Source: Sphingobacterium alkalisoli
GTDB taxonomy: Bacteria; Bacteroidota; Bacteroidia; Sphingobacteriales; Sphingobacteriaceae
Assembly: GCF_005049105.1 (NCBI RefSeq)
Contig: NZ_SUKA01000006.1
Span: 248,001-312,000 of the forward strand
Length of the DNA: 64,000 bases
Reading direction: 5' to 3'
Shown here one piece after another: positions 34,633 to 44,313 of this stretch. Within the stretch, counting starts at the first letter, position 1, and each line of letters starts with the position of its first letter. The translations under genes and the position numbers were made by a program. The notes below the pieces were generated by a model. The model worked only from the letters and a program-made list of their open reading frames with translations. It was not told where the DNA came from and searched no databases.

Positions 34633-36951
34633 TTAAAAATTGTAAGCTAGTTTAATGGAATAATTTCTACCGAGCTGATGAGCATAATAGCGAAATCTAT
34701 CCATATAGTCTTTGTATAGTTTGTTTGTTAAATTATCGATACTAAAAATAATACCGATAGTATTCGACTTCAAATGAAGTTGAGTTCCTGCCGTAAAATC
34801 CAGCAAATGATAAGCCGCAGGGGGAGGTGTGTAGTCCGAATTTACTTCATATCGAGACTGTCGCGCCACAAACCGATGGTTTAATTTAATATAAGAAGAT
34901 CTCAGTGCTTGCGCATCTTTGAACTGATGTTGAAGATAATGTGCTAACCTATCTGAAGGAATGTAAGGCAAGTACTCCTTCGTGTCAGTATTGATCGCTT
35001 TCACAATTGATGCGGAGAGACCATAGTCGATTGCTTTGGTGATATGATATTCCAGTTTAAGGTCGGCCCCATAGAAAAAGACATCATCTTGCCTGTACGC
35101 ATATAAAGGAAATGTACCCCTAATGGTTTGCCTTACAGAGTCTGGATTGGGGTTGGCGTAGATGTAGTCTGTGATGTATTGCCCGAATACATCTAAACTG
35201 ATGTCAATTTTCTCCGCTTTGTCCTTATATAATAATGAGTTTACCCATTTCAATCCTTTTTCACTTTGCAGGTTTACATTTCCTACTTCGTAGGTGCCGC
35301 TTCCATGATGTACCCCATCGCTATAAAGTTCATTGGCTGATGGGGCTCGCCACGCTAGGCCAATATTACTTTTCCAATTTAAGTTTGGCAGGAAATGATA
35401 CAATAGTCCCACCGTTCCAGAGAGGTTGTGAAAATACTTCGTATCTTCCAGTAAGTATTGATTTAACGAACCATTCGCATTCGGGTTTTTATAATCATAA
35501 CGGTAGCCTGCCACATCAAAATACCTGTAGTCGTAGCGCAAACCTATTTCGAAATGATAGTTTGCTAAATGAAACTGTTGTATACCAAAAATGCCCAACG
35601 TGTAATTGTCAAAATTAGGAATAATCGGTGTAGTGCCAGTACCCGCTGTGTTGTTGTGCACCTGTAGGTTTGCATTTATTCCAACGGTTGACTCATGGTG
35701 CGTGTAAGCGGCATCAAAAGATTGGGTTGTCAATACCATATCTGCCATAGGCGTATCATCACTTTCTATTCGGCGTAAATCGAATTCTTGCCGATGATTG
35801 CGTTGGAAGCTATATTGCAAGTCCAATTCACCTCCATTGTTCACCTGATGAGACCAGTTTAGTTTGGCGAGATCATGCGTTACTTGCTGCCTGGGAGAAT
35901 TAATGTGATAAGAGAAATCATAACTTTCAAAAGGTTTACCGTTTTCTATCCGAGCATATATATCCTCAATGGTACCGATATGTGCACCTGAAAAGATTCC
36001 CAAATCAGTTCCGAAATGACTTGCGTATGCGGAGAACTTCCCCCGAGATAAGATGTACTCTATATATCCGTCATAGTTTAGTTCTTTCGCACCTGTATTG
36101 CCGAGGTAATAGCCTGCTGTTTTGGTATTACCGCGTATCTTGCTAGACGCCGAGATTCTCCATCCTAACTTATTAGCATGTCCCTCCAATCTAGCATGCC
36201 CTGATAGTCCTTTGCCATTGCTATTGCCTATCAAGTTTATACGGCCTCCGATTACTTTTTCATAGTCAATAGGAGCCGGGCTAGTTAATACCACGCCAGC
36301 CAATGCATCAGCACCGTATCGAACCCCCTGGGCACCCTTTATTACCTCAATCTTATCTGACATAAACGGATCAATTTCCGGTGCGTGTTCTACGCCCCAT
36401 TGCTGCCCCTCTTGCCGTACACCATTATTTAGAAGGAGGATACGGTTGCTATGTAAGCCATTGATTACAGGTTTGACGATATTACTTCCGGTAGCTAAGG
36501 TGGTGACTCCCGCAATTTCAGCAAGCGCGTCTGCAAGTACTTTGCCTTTTGATTCAGCAAGTTGCTGCGCAGTCAAACTGTGTGTGCTACTTGTCAAAGT
36601 GGTAGATTTATAGCCAACGATCTTGATGTCCTCCATATGGATGTGTTCGATTTCCAGTGTAAAGGTAATGCTGGTATCACGCTCCAGATATATTTCCATT
36701 TCTAGCGGCTGATAGCTGATATGTTCTATCCGTATCTTATTATATCCAAGGCACAGGTTTTTTAAACTAAAGATTCCTTTATCTTTGGATATACCTTGGT
36801 TTTTAGATATGGATATGATGGCTCCATCTATTGCTTTGTTGCCCGTTTTGTCTACAATTTGCCCGCTCAATTGAATATTACAATTCTTTTGCTGCGCATG
36901 AAGTAGTACGGAAACAAATACAAAGAGGCAAGCTAATGCTACTTTATTCAT
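34633..36951 (-). CDS. TonB-dependent receptor, ZnuD-like (metal uptake)
   Basis: 772 residues. After a signal peptide comes a carboxypeptidase-like regulatory domain (about 22-110), then the plug with INGLHSNRILLLNNGVRQEG, QQWGVEHAPEIDPFMSDKIE and VIKGAQGVRYGADALAGVV, and a 22-strand barrel ending in YSIKLAYNF. The G-V-E-H-A-P-E-I-D-P-F block is typical of ZnuD-like zinc receptors. It would move a metal across the outer membrane using TonB energy. Flanked by His-rich genes and a Zur-like site, which supports zinc. Confidence 0.82.
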   Translation of the reverse strand: MNKVALACLFVFVSVLLHAQQKNCNIQLSGQIVDKTGNKAIDGAIISISKNQGISKDKGIFSLKNLCLGYNKIRIEHISYQPLEMEIYLERDTSITFTLEIEHIHMEDIKIVGYKSTTLTSSTHSLTAQQLAESKGKVLADALAEIAGVTTLATGSNIVKPVINGLHSNRILLLNNGVRQEGQQWGVEHAPEIDPFMSDKIEVIKGAQGVRYGADALAGVVLTSPAPIDYEKVIGGRINLIGNSNGKGLSGHARLEGHANKLGWRISASSKIRGNTKTAGYYLGNTGAKELNYDGYIEYILSRGKFSAYASHFGTDLGIFSGAHIGTIEDIYARIENGKPFESYDFSYHINSPRQQVTHDLAKLNWSHQVNNGGELDLQYSFQRNHRQEFDLRRIESDDTPMADMVLTTQSFDAAYTHHESTVGINANLQVHNNTAGTGTTPIIPNFDNYTLGIFGIQQFHLANYHFEIGLRYDYRYFDVAGYRYDYKNPNANGSLNQYLLEDTKYFHNLSGTVGLLYHFLPNLNWKSNIGLAWRAPSANELYSDGVHHGSGTYEVGNVNLQSEKGLKWVNSLLYKDKAEKIDISLDVFGQYITDYIYANPNPDSVRQTIRGTFPLYAYRQDDVFFYGADLKLEYHITKAIDYGLSASIVKAINTDTKEYLPYIPSDRLAHYLQHQFKDAQALRSSYIKLNHRFVARQSRYEVNSDYTPPPAAYHLLDFTAGTQLHLKSNTIGIIFSIDNLTNKLYKDYMDRFRYYAHQLGRNYSIKLAYNF

Positions 36952-36994
36952 TACAGAATTCTTCTTATTTCACGATTTTACGACTATTTGGTAA

Positions 36995-37315
36995 TTAAGA
37001 AGTTGTAAAAGGAGGGCCTTTATTGCTATTAGGAAGAGCGTATCCGACTAATCGTAAATCATAATTCACCGCTTGAAAAACACGTTTGTAGCAAATCTCT
37101 ATGGGTGATAAATAAATAAAATTACAAAGAGGTGCTGTGGCTTGCGAAAAGTGAATCTGATAACAGATGGCGCAATTGTCTGGGCTGTGCTCGTGATGCG
37201 ACTTGCTGTCGCAGCTGTGGTGCTCTTCGTGATGGGTATGGTTGTGTTGAAATAGGTTTGCGCATAAGAATGCCCAAATCAATACTAAAGCTGAATATGT
37301 TTTTAGTGCTTTCAA
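36995..37315 (-). CDS. Small His-rich protein with N-terminal hydrophobic segment
   Basis: 106 residues, read from a TTG at 37315 because no ATG exists before the hydrophobic segment (YSALVLIWAFLCANLF). Then follows a dense metal-binding run (HNHTHHEEHHSC, KSHHEHSPDNC) with a C-x-x-C (CAIC). It resembles periplasmic metal buffers encoded with TonB metal receptors. The start lies only about 6 bp after a TATCTTTG box, so the message may be leaderless or nearly so. First gene of the operon. Confidence 0.65.
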   Translation of the reverse strand: MKALKTYSALVLIWAFLCANLFQHNHTHHEEHHSCDSKSHHEHSPDNCAICYQIHFSQATAPLCNFIYLSPIEICYKRVFQAVNYDLRLVGYALPNSNKGPPFTTS

Positions 37316-37320
37316 TAGGG

Positions 37321-37350
37321 CAAAGATACATTAAATGCAACAATGGTGCA
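37321..37350 (-). promoter_or_regulatory. Promoter and Zur-like palindrome of the metal-uptake operon
   Basis: On the minus strand, TATCTTTG (37328..37321) is the -7 box. Just upstream at 37336..37350 is TGCACCATTGTTGCA, a near-perfect palindrome (TGCAnCA-n-TGnTGCA) of the kind bound by Fur/Zur repressors. Confidence 0.5.
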
Positions 37351-37364
37351 AGTTAAAATATGTT

Positions 37365-38258
37365 TTAAGATCTCGGATGAAATTGGGTGATAACAGATTG
37401 TAAGTAATCTTTATCAATATGTGTGTAGATTTCGGTGGTAGTGATGCTTTCGTGCCCTAGCATATCCTGTACTGCCCTGAGATCCGCGCCGCCTTCTACC
37501 AGATGAGAAGCAAAGCTATGTCTGAATGTATGAGGACTTATTTCTTTTTTTAAGCCAATTTTTTGGGCCAGATCTTTAATGATAATAAATACCATAACTC
37601 TGGACAACGGAGAACCGCGACGATTCAAAAACACAAAATCTTCCTTTCCTGATTTTATAAATTGATGTGCCCGTACTTCAGCCATATAGATTTTTAAATA
37701 TTTGATAGCCTGTTGCCCAATAGGAATCAGTCTTTCTTTGTTGCCTTTGCCTTCGACTTTAATAAACTCGACATCAAGAAAAAGATTTGAAATTTTTAAA
37801 TTGATTAGTTCCGATACACGCAACCCACAACCGTACAAGACTTCTATTATAGCTTTATTACGCATGCCTTCAGATTTGGAAAGATCTATCGCATTGATTA
37901 ATGAATCGATTTCATCAATATTGAGTACTGAAGGCATCTTCCGGGATAATCGGGGTGTTTCAATCAGTTCGCACGGGTTCGTCGGGAGCTCATATTCTAT
38001 TTGCAAGAAGTTGAAAAAAGTTTTTAATCCCGATAGAAGGCGGGCTTGGGTAAAAGGGGATACAGCAAATTCATTAATCCATAATAGAAACTGTTGGATA
38101 TGCTGTGCTGTTAACTTTTCGATCTCTAGGTTTTTATCTTCACAATACACTTCTAATTTACGTACATCATTTAAATAGGCGTGAACAGAATTACCGCTCA
38201 GGTTACGTTCAAATTCCAAATAGCGTTTAAAATCCTTTTTAGTTGTCTGCCAGTCCAT
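37365..38258 (-). CDS. xerD: Site-specific tyrosine recombinase XerD
   Basis: 297 residues. N-terminal SAM-like DNA-binding domain (1-105) and catalytic domain with the full set: Arg147 (GLRVSEL), Lys171 (GKGNKER), His243 and Arg246 (HTFRHSFASH), His269 (LGHESI) and nucleophile Tyr278 (IYTH). Each number is one less than in E. coli XerD. It resolves chromosome dimers at dif with a partner recombinase. Not adjacent to any integrated element, so a housekeeping role is likely. Confidence 0.92.
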   Translation of the reverse strand: MDWQTTKKDFKRYLEFERNLSGNSVHAYLNDVRKLEVYCEDKNLEIEKLTAQHIQQFLLWINEFAVSPFTQARLLSGLKTFFNFLQIEYELPTNPCELIETPRLSRKMPSVLNIDEIDSLINAIDLSKSEGMRNKAIIEVLYGCGLRVSELINLKISNLFLDVEFIKVEGKGNKERLIPIGQQAIKYLKIYMAEVRAHQFIKSGKEDFVFLNRRGSPLSRVMVFIIIKDLAQKIGLKKEISPHTFRHSFASHLVEGGADLRAVQDMLGHESITTTEIYTHIDKDYLQSVITQFHPRS

Positions 38259-38349
38259 ATGCTACGAAGTTAAAAAATGTAAATTTATTATCTGGTTCTA
38301 ATCTTTGTAAATAATTAATCCTAAATTGGCGGCATTAACTTTACATTGT

Positions 38350-41217
38350 ATGAGATTATTAAAACCATTAGCAGTTGCGTTCTTGTTACCTGCTACTTTT
38401 GTTTCTGTTGATGCCAATATAGGCTATATTTCCCAAATGAGTCCGGCCGCGAGAACGGTATTATCTCAAGATAGTATTATCTCTCTCGATGAGGTACTGC
38501 CGTTTGACGATGAAGTACTGGTAGGCAAGTTGAAGAACGGTTTCAAATACTATATCCGTAGAAATGTGGAACCGGAGAAAAGAGTAACAATGTACCTCGG
38601 TATGAAGGTCGGATCAATCTTGGAAACAGACGAAGAGCAAGGATTAGCTCATTTTTTGGAGCACATGAATTTCAACGGTTTAAAGCATTTTCCAAAAAAT
38701 GAACTTGTTGATTATTTACAAAAAGCTGGTGTGCGTTTTGGAAGTGATTTAAATGCACACACTGGCTTTGATGAAACAGTATATAAGCTTCCAATTCCTT
38801 CAGATGATCCAGAATTATTGAAGAATGGACTCCTGGTAATGCGTGATTGGGCGCAAGATGCACTTTTAGATGCAGACGAGATTGATAAAGAACGTGGAAT
38901 TATCATGGAGGAAATGCGTGGTAGTCGAGGTGCCAATCAACGTATGCAAGATAAATATCTTCCCGTCCTGTTAAATGGTTCCTTGTATTCCAAGCGTTTA
39001 CCCATTGGTACAGAAGAAATAGTCACCACCTTTAAACCTGAAGTAATCCGTAATTTCCATAAGAAGTGGTATAGACCCGACTTACAATCCCTTATTATAG
39101 TAGGGGATATCGATGTCGTACAAATGGAGCAGGAAGTTATCCGCCTTTTTTCGGACATGACCTTACCAGCAAAACCAGAAGAACGCAAGGAATATAAGGT
39201 TGACTTATTGAATAAAAATCAGTTTATCGCGGTGACCGATCCAGAGATGCAATATACTGTTGGACAGATTATTATCAAGCACCCTGAAGAGAAGATAAAA
39301 ACGGTAGGTGATTATAGAAGTGCGTTGTTAAAGAACGTGTTTAATCAACTAATCAACTCGCGACTTCGTGAATTGAGTCAACAAGCTAATCCGCCTTTCT
39401 TACAGGGGCAGGTTGGTATTGGCTCACTTTTCGGTGGTTTGGATAATATGTCTTTGCTATTTGTGGCAAATCCAGGTAAGTTTGATCTGGGACTAAAGAC
39501 CTTAATCCGCGAAATGGAACGTTTTGAAAAATATGGCTTTACGGAGACGGAATTTCAACGTGCCATATCGTCTCTTGCTAAGGGGAATGAAACCTCTTAT
39601 ATAGAGCGTGATAAGAAGAAATCCGATGCTTATGTAGAGAGTTATTTGAGAAATTTCATTGATGATGCTCCTGCACTAAGTAATGAAGACCGTTATCAAT
39701 TGACGAAGCGTCTCTTACCAACCTTGACGTTAAAAGAGGTGGAAAGTGTGGGTAAGAAATTCTATGCAGATGTGAATAGAGATGTAATCATCATGGCTCC
39801 CGAAAAAGATAAGGCATTGGTGCCGGATGAGGATGCCGTTAATGCATGGATTTCTGAGGTTAAAAAAGAGGAAATCCATGCATATGAGGACAAGGTTTCT
39901 AAATTACCCCTTTTAGCGAAAGAGCCTGTTAAAGGTGCTGTCGCGGCTACTAAAAATATTGAAGGTATCGATGCGAAAGAACTTGTATTGAGTAATGGAG
40001 TGAAAGTAATCTTGAAACCGACGACATTTAAAAATGATCAAATCTTGATTTCTAGTTTCAGTCCAGGCGGAACCTCTTTATATTCCGATGCTGAATATAT
40101 GACAGCTTCTAATGCGGCTAGTTTTGTAAATGGTAGTGGATTAGGGCAGCTAAATGCCATCGAGCTTAGAAAGTATCTAACCGGTAAAAATGTGAATGTT
40201 TCTCCTTATATTTCAGAACGAAGCGAAGGCATAAGTGGATCGTCAGATAAAGAAGGATTGAAAACTGCTTTTGAGATGATCTACGGATATTTTACTGAAC
40301 CAAGACTGGACGATGATATTTTTCAAAGCGGCATCTCCCGTACATTATCGTCTATGGAGAATCGAGAAGACAACCCGGATTTTGTGTATTCAGATGTAAT
40401 GCTGAAAAGTTTGTATGGTGATAATGTTCGCCGGATAGTTCCTACTCCCGAAAAAATAAAATCGATTGACCAACAACGTGCTTTAGAAATTTATAGAGAA
40501 CGCTTTGCGGATGCATCAGATTTCACCTTTACCATTGTTGGATCATTTAGCGAGGAAGAGATTAAACCCTATTTAGAACAATACTTAGCAGCGCTGCCTT
40601 CTATATCCCGAAAAGAGGAAGCTCGGAATCTAGAGATAGTAGAACCTAATAAAGGTTTTGAAAAAATTGTCCATAAAGGCAAAGAAGCCAAAGCCACAGT
40701 ACAGCTAAAATACTTTGGCGATTACGACTATTCGGAAAAAGAAAATCTGAATTTTGATGCATTGGAAAGTGTGCTGTCGATTAAATTGTTAGAACGGTTA
40801 CGAGAAGACGAAAGTGGGGTTTATGGTACTGGGGCGCGTGGTTCTTCGAGCAAGTATCCTATTGGACGTTATAGTTTTACCGTTGCTTTTGGAACGGGTG
40901 TAGATAAGTATCAATCCTTAATCAATTCGGCGTTGGACGAAATCAACAAAGTGAAAAAGGATGGTCCAACCCAAGTAGATTTAGAAAAATTTATTATCGA
41001 ACAAAAACGCCAGTTGGAAGTACAATTTCGGGAAAACAGTTTTTGGATGGGACAGATTGCAGGTGCCTACCAAAATAATGAAGATCCAACTTACATCCTA
41101 CGCTACCTAGAAGAATTGGATAAATTGACGATCGATTCTGTTAAGGAAGTGGCGAATAAATATCTAAAGGACGATCGATTATTTAAGTTTATTCTCTTAC
41201 CAGAAGAAAGTAAATAA
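38350..41217 (+). CDS. M16-family zinc metallopeptidase (pitrilysin/PqqL-like), secreted
   Basis: 955 residues from the ATG at 38350, which starts a signal peptide (LLKPLAVAFLLPATFVSV). The inverted zinc motif HxxEH is H101-F-L-E104-H105, with the third ligand in the ERGIIMEEMRG helix. It contains the tandem M16 active and inactive domains; the second half begins near residue 530 with ELVLSNGVKVILKPT and has the R-E-D-E-S-G-V-Y-G substrate-clamp motif. It probably degrades peptides in the periplasm. Confidence 0.9.
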   Translation: MRLLKPLAVAFLLPATFVSVDANIGYISQMSPAARTVLSQDSIISLDEVLPFDDEVLVGKLKNGFKYYIRRNVEPEKRVTMYLGMKVGSILETDEEQGLAHFLEHMNFNGLKHFPKNELVDYLQKAGVRFGSDLNAHTGFDETVYKLPIPSDDPELLKNGLLVMRDWAQDALLDADEIDKERGIIMEEMRGSRGANQRMQDKYLPVLLNGSLYSKRLPIGTEEIVTTFKPEVIRNFHKKWYRPDLQSLIIVGDIDVVQMEQEVIRLFSDMTLPAKPEERKEYKVDLLNKNQFIAVTDPEMQYTVGQIIIKHPEEKIKTVGDYRSALLKNVFNQLINSRLRELSQQANPPFLQGQVGIGSLFGGLDNMSLLFVANPGKFDLGLKTLIREMERFEKYGFTETEFQRAISSLAKGNETSYIERDKKKSDAYVESYLRNFIDDAPALSNEDRYQLTKRLLPTLTLKEVESVGKKFYADVNRDVIIMAPEKDKALVPDEDAVNAWISEVKKEEIHAYEDKVSKLPLLAKEPVKGAVAATKNIEGIDAKELVLSNGVKVILKPTTFKNDQILISSFSPGGTSLYSDAEYMTASNAASFVNGSGLGQLNAIELRKYLTGKNVNVSPYISERSEGISGSSDKEGLKTAFEMIYGYFTEPRLDDDIFQSGISRTLSSMENREDNPDFVYSDVMLKSLYGDNVRRIVPTPEKIKSIDQQRALEIYRERFADASDFTFTIVGSFSEEEIKPYLEQYLAALPSISRKEEARNLEIVEPNKGFEKIVHKGKEAKATVQLKYFGDYDYSEKENLNFDALESVLSIKLLERLREDESGVYGTGARGSSSKYPIGRYSFTVAFGTGVDKYQSLINSALDEINKVKKDGPTQVDLEKFIIEQKRQLEVQFRENSFWMGQIAGAYQNNEDPTYILRYLEELDKLTIDSVKEVANKYLKDDRLFKFILLPEESK

Positions 41218-41232
41218 ATTATCGAAGGCCTA

Positions 41233-41268
41233 AGAAAAAGAGTGCAATCTAATCTGCACTCTTTTTCT
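41233..41268. terminator. Bidirectional terminator, M16 gene / sbcC
   Basis: AGAAAAAGAGTGCA pairs perfectly over 14 bp with TGCACTCTTTTTCT, loop 8 nt, between convergent genes. Confidence 0.85.
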
Positions 41269-41271
41269 ATT

Positions 41272-44200
41272 TTAATAGGTGTTGTTTATCACGCTTCCCT
41301 TTTCGATGTCTTTTATAACTGTAATTGCCCTCGGCATCCGTTCCTTCAGTTCCTCTACATGTGATATGATACCGACAACACGATTTTCCTGGTGTAGGTA
41401 TTGTAACGTATCAAATACCGTATTGATGCTTTCGTTATCCTGTGTCCCGAAGCCTTCGTCAATAAAGAAAAAGTTCTTATCTGCTTTATTCATCGACTGA
41501 ATATTCTCGGCTAAAGCTAAGGCTAGACATAGCGAAGCCTGAAATCCTTGACCTCCCGAGAGCGTTTTGACCGAGCGGCGATAGCCGTTATTTAGGAAAT
41601 CGATGACTTCGAACTCATTGCTTTCATTAATACTTAGGCTCAATTGATTTTTCGTGAGTCGGTGGAAGCGTTGATTAGCTATTTCACACAATCGTTCCAA
41701 ATGAATGCTGGATACATAGTTGACGAAACCATTTCCTTTGAACATCTTAGCTAATGTTTCTAAATTTTCCTTTCGTATGTTCACTTTTTCGAATTCAGCG
41801 AGCAATGTTGTTTTCTTTTCAAATTCCGTTAATAGATGTTGGAATTCTTTTTCCAAAGCACCTGTAAGCGTAAGTTGAAGCTCTAGTTCTTCTTTTTTTA
41901 ATCGAAATAGAGTTTCCGTCTCTTCGAATAATTGATCAGTAAACTCGCTCTTATCCGCTACGTTTTTTAACTCCATAATTCGGTTTCGCAATGCAGATAT
42001 TTGAATGTAATGATTCTGGATCTTCATCTTATATTGATCTACGGGTAGATTTTTATTGATGACGAACTGAACCTCGGTGATATCATTGTAGCCAAATGAG
42101 GCGAGCAGTGTGTTTATTTTAGATTGTATCTCGCCGAGTTGGGTACTCACCATTGTATAGTGCTCATAGCTTTCGACATATTGTCCCGATATTGAAGCAA
42201 TTTTACTGTGTAGTTCATTTATCGATTTGTTAAGCACCTGATATTCCTCCTCTGTATGCACTATCTTCTGTTGGATTTCAGCTACAATAGTTGGGTATTG
42301 TTCTGTTGGAATTTGAGGGGGTTCGTTAATATTTAGAATACGTAATTGACTTGTATTCTGCTGGATATTAGATTCAAGCATCTTTATTTCATTGTCTAGT
42401 GCTGCTAGCGACTTCTCATATCTCAATACCTTTTCGCGTGTAGTTATTGTTGCTTCTCGGAGTTCTTTAATGCGTATCTCTTTTTGTTTGATGTCGTTTT
42501 CCAGTCCCTGAAGCGTTTTCTTTTTTGTATTAAAGAGGCTTCTATCCGTGCTATCAAATTCTAGCCATTTAAATTCCTTATCATGAGATTCCAATTTCTC
42601 TGCATAAATTGTTAATTCATTTTTGAGTTCAGCACGCAGTTTGATTTTATCTGCGAGTAGCGTTGCTGTTTTTGTGAACTGCTGAATTTTTCGATTATTT
42701 GCCAACTCTTCTCGTTGAAGTTCTGTTTTTAAATTTAATACCTCATTTAAGTGTATGGTTACATCCTCTGCATGCATGGGTGCGGGGTGGTCGAGTGATC
42801 CGCACAAAGGGCAACTTTCACCGTCATGCAGATTCTGAACATATTGACTAAGTTCTTGTTTTAGGCGCCAGTCAGATTCTTCTTTGGCTAAATCAGATAG
42901 TTTTTTTTGACATTCCTGAATAGCTAACTGAAGTTGTTTCTCCCAGCTTTCCACATTCAATTGAACATCTTGAAATTGATTTTCCAATTCGTGAATTTGA
43001 GACTGATTTAGTTCAAATTTTGACCGTAAATCCTTTGTTGATTTTTCGATATTATCCTTAAACTGGTACCAATTTTCAATAGCAAGAAGGATACTTGTAT
43101 CCATTCGTGCATTTTTCAGTATTTCCAGTTTGTTTTCTTCCTCTTCAAGGTCTCGAATTAAGAGTGTTTCTTTTTCTTTTGTTTCTCTTACAATAGGCTG
43201 ACCTTTTTCTAGTCTATTTTGTACCTCTGCTTTTTTGTTTTCCAGTTTCGAATTTGTAATTAAAAGCTTGTAATCTTCGATTTGCTTTTTGAACACATCA
43301 ATTCGATCAAAATCGGAAGACACATGAGCAAACTTTTCCTCGTTAGCTGCTAATTCGTGTTGTAAACGAAGCTTTTGCTCTTTCAGGTTCTGTATTTTTA
43401 TAACTAAAGCCTCTTTACCTGTCGTGAGTTGATGTAGAACGTTTAATGCCTCTTTAAAATTTGAAACAGTTTTCTCGAATTGCGAAATTTCTTCTTCCAT
43501 TTTCTTGATCGAATCCGATTGCTGTTCAAGAGCAGCTAACGCCAGTTCCTTATTCGCCAGATCTTTTTTGTCCTGCTGAATATTAACTAACTTTTGGTAC
43601 CTTTCTTCAATGCTTTTATGTTCTTCCTTTACATCTAGAAGGGAAGATCTTGCCTCGTTTAATGTTATTTTTTTAGATTCAAGGATCGCAGAAGTTACCT
43701 CTTCAAAACCTGTTAACGCACCACGTAGGTTCTCCAGTTTTTTATTGTTTTCTGCCTGCAAAAAGGAAACCTTAGGGCCAAGGTCATATTTATTGAGATA
43801 GAAGATTTCTTTCATCATTTCTGAACGATCTTTTCCTCCGAGTTCTAAAAACTCTTTGAATTTCCCTTGGGGGATGATGATTGTCCTTCGAAAGTTGGGA
43901 TAAGAGAGGTTGGTTACCAATGCGCCATCAGCGGATTCCATAGGGATCCATTGACCTTCTTTCCATTCGTATGCAAGCCTTTCGATGGGAGTAATATCCT
44001 CAAAGCGTTTTCGGCGTTTCCAATGTGCTACAAAGCGGAATTTCCGCTGTTGGAAATTGAGGAAGTCAAAAACAATGGTTGCTCCATTAGACTTTAAATT
44101 GAGCATATTGTAAGCTCGCTTGTCCGCTTTATTTAACCGTTCGGTATCGCCATACAAAGAAAAGCTAATCGCTTCTAAAATAGAAGATTTTCCTGAACCG

Positions 44201-44310
44201 ACCGCACCGAAAATACCAAATAATCCGGCCTCTGTAAGTAGGGTAAAATCAATTTCCTGTTTTTCCTGATAGGAATACAGTCCTTCGATGCTTAAGTATA
44301 GTGGTAGCAT
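41272..44310 (-). CDS. sbcC: Exonuclease subunit SbcC (Rad50-like ATPase)
   Basis: 1012 residues. Walker A GAVGSGKSS (35-43), long coiled coils with a central zinc hook CPLCG near residue 497, then the C-terminal lobe with signature LSGGQGFQASLCLALALAE and Walker B FFFIDEGFG. With SbcD it forms the Mre11-Rad50-type nuclease that opens hairpins and protein-blocked DNA ends. Its start is 3 bp after the sbcD stop. Confidence 0.95.
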   Translation of the reverse strand: MLPLYLSIEGLYSYQEKQEIDFTLLTEAGLFGIFGAVGSGKSSILEAISFSLYGDTERLNKADKRAYNMLNLKSNGATIVFDFLNFQQRKFRFVAHWKRRKRFEDITPIERLAYEWKEGQWIPMESADGALVTNLSYPNFRRTIIIPQGKFKEFLELGGKDRSEMMKEIFYLNKYDLGPKVSFLQAENNKKLENLRGALTGFEEVTSAILESKKITLNEARSSLLDVKEEHKSIEERYQKLVNIQQDKKDLANKELALAALEQQSDSIKKMEEEISQFEKTVSNFKEALNVLHQLTTGKEALVIKIQNLKEQKLRLQHELAANEEKFAHVSSDFDRIDVFKKQIEDYKLLITNSKLENKKAEVQNRLEKGQPIVRETKEKETLLIRDLEEEENKLEILKNARMDTSILLAIENWYQFKDNIEKSTKDLRSKFELNQSQIHELENQFQDVQLNVESWEKQLQLAIQECQKKLSDLAKEESDWRLKQELSQYVQNLHDGESCPLCGSLDHPAPMHAEDVTIHLNEVLNLKTELQREELANNRKIQQFTKTATLLADKIKLRAELKNELTIYAEKLESHDKEFKWLEFDSTDRSLFNTKKKTLQGLENDIKQKEIRIKELREATITTREKVLRYEKSLAALDNEIKMLESNIQQNTSQLRILNINEPPQIPTEQYPTIVAEIQQKIVHTEEEYQVLNKSINELHSKIASISGQYVESYEHYTMVSTQLGEIQSKINTLLASFGYNDITEVQFVINKNLPVDQYKMKIQNHYIQISALRNRIMELKNVADKSEFTDQLFEETETLFRLKKEELELQLTLTGALEKEFQHLLTEFEKKTTLLAEFEKVNIRKENLETLAKMFKGNGFVNYVSSIHLERLCEIANQRFHRLTKNQLSLSINESNEFEVIDFLNNGYRRSVKTLSGGQGFQASLCLALALAENIQSMNKADKNFFFIDEGFGTQDNESINTVFDTLQYLHQENRVVGIISHVEELKERMPRAITVIKDIEKGSVINNTY

Positions 44311-44313
44311 AAG

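Noticed and set aside
37365..38258. Tyrosine recombinase as an integrase of a genomic island
   Set aside because: Length, residue spacing and sequence match housekeeping XerD, it is not next to a tRNA or to attachment-site repeats, and its neighbours are ordinary genes.
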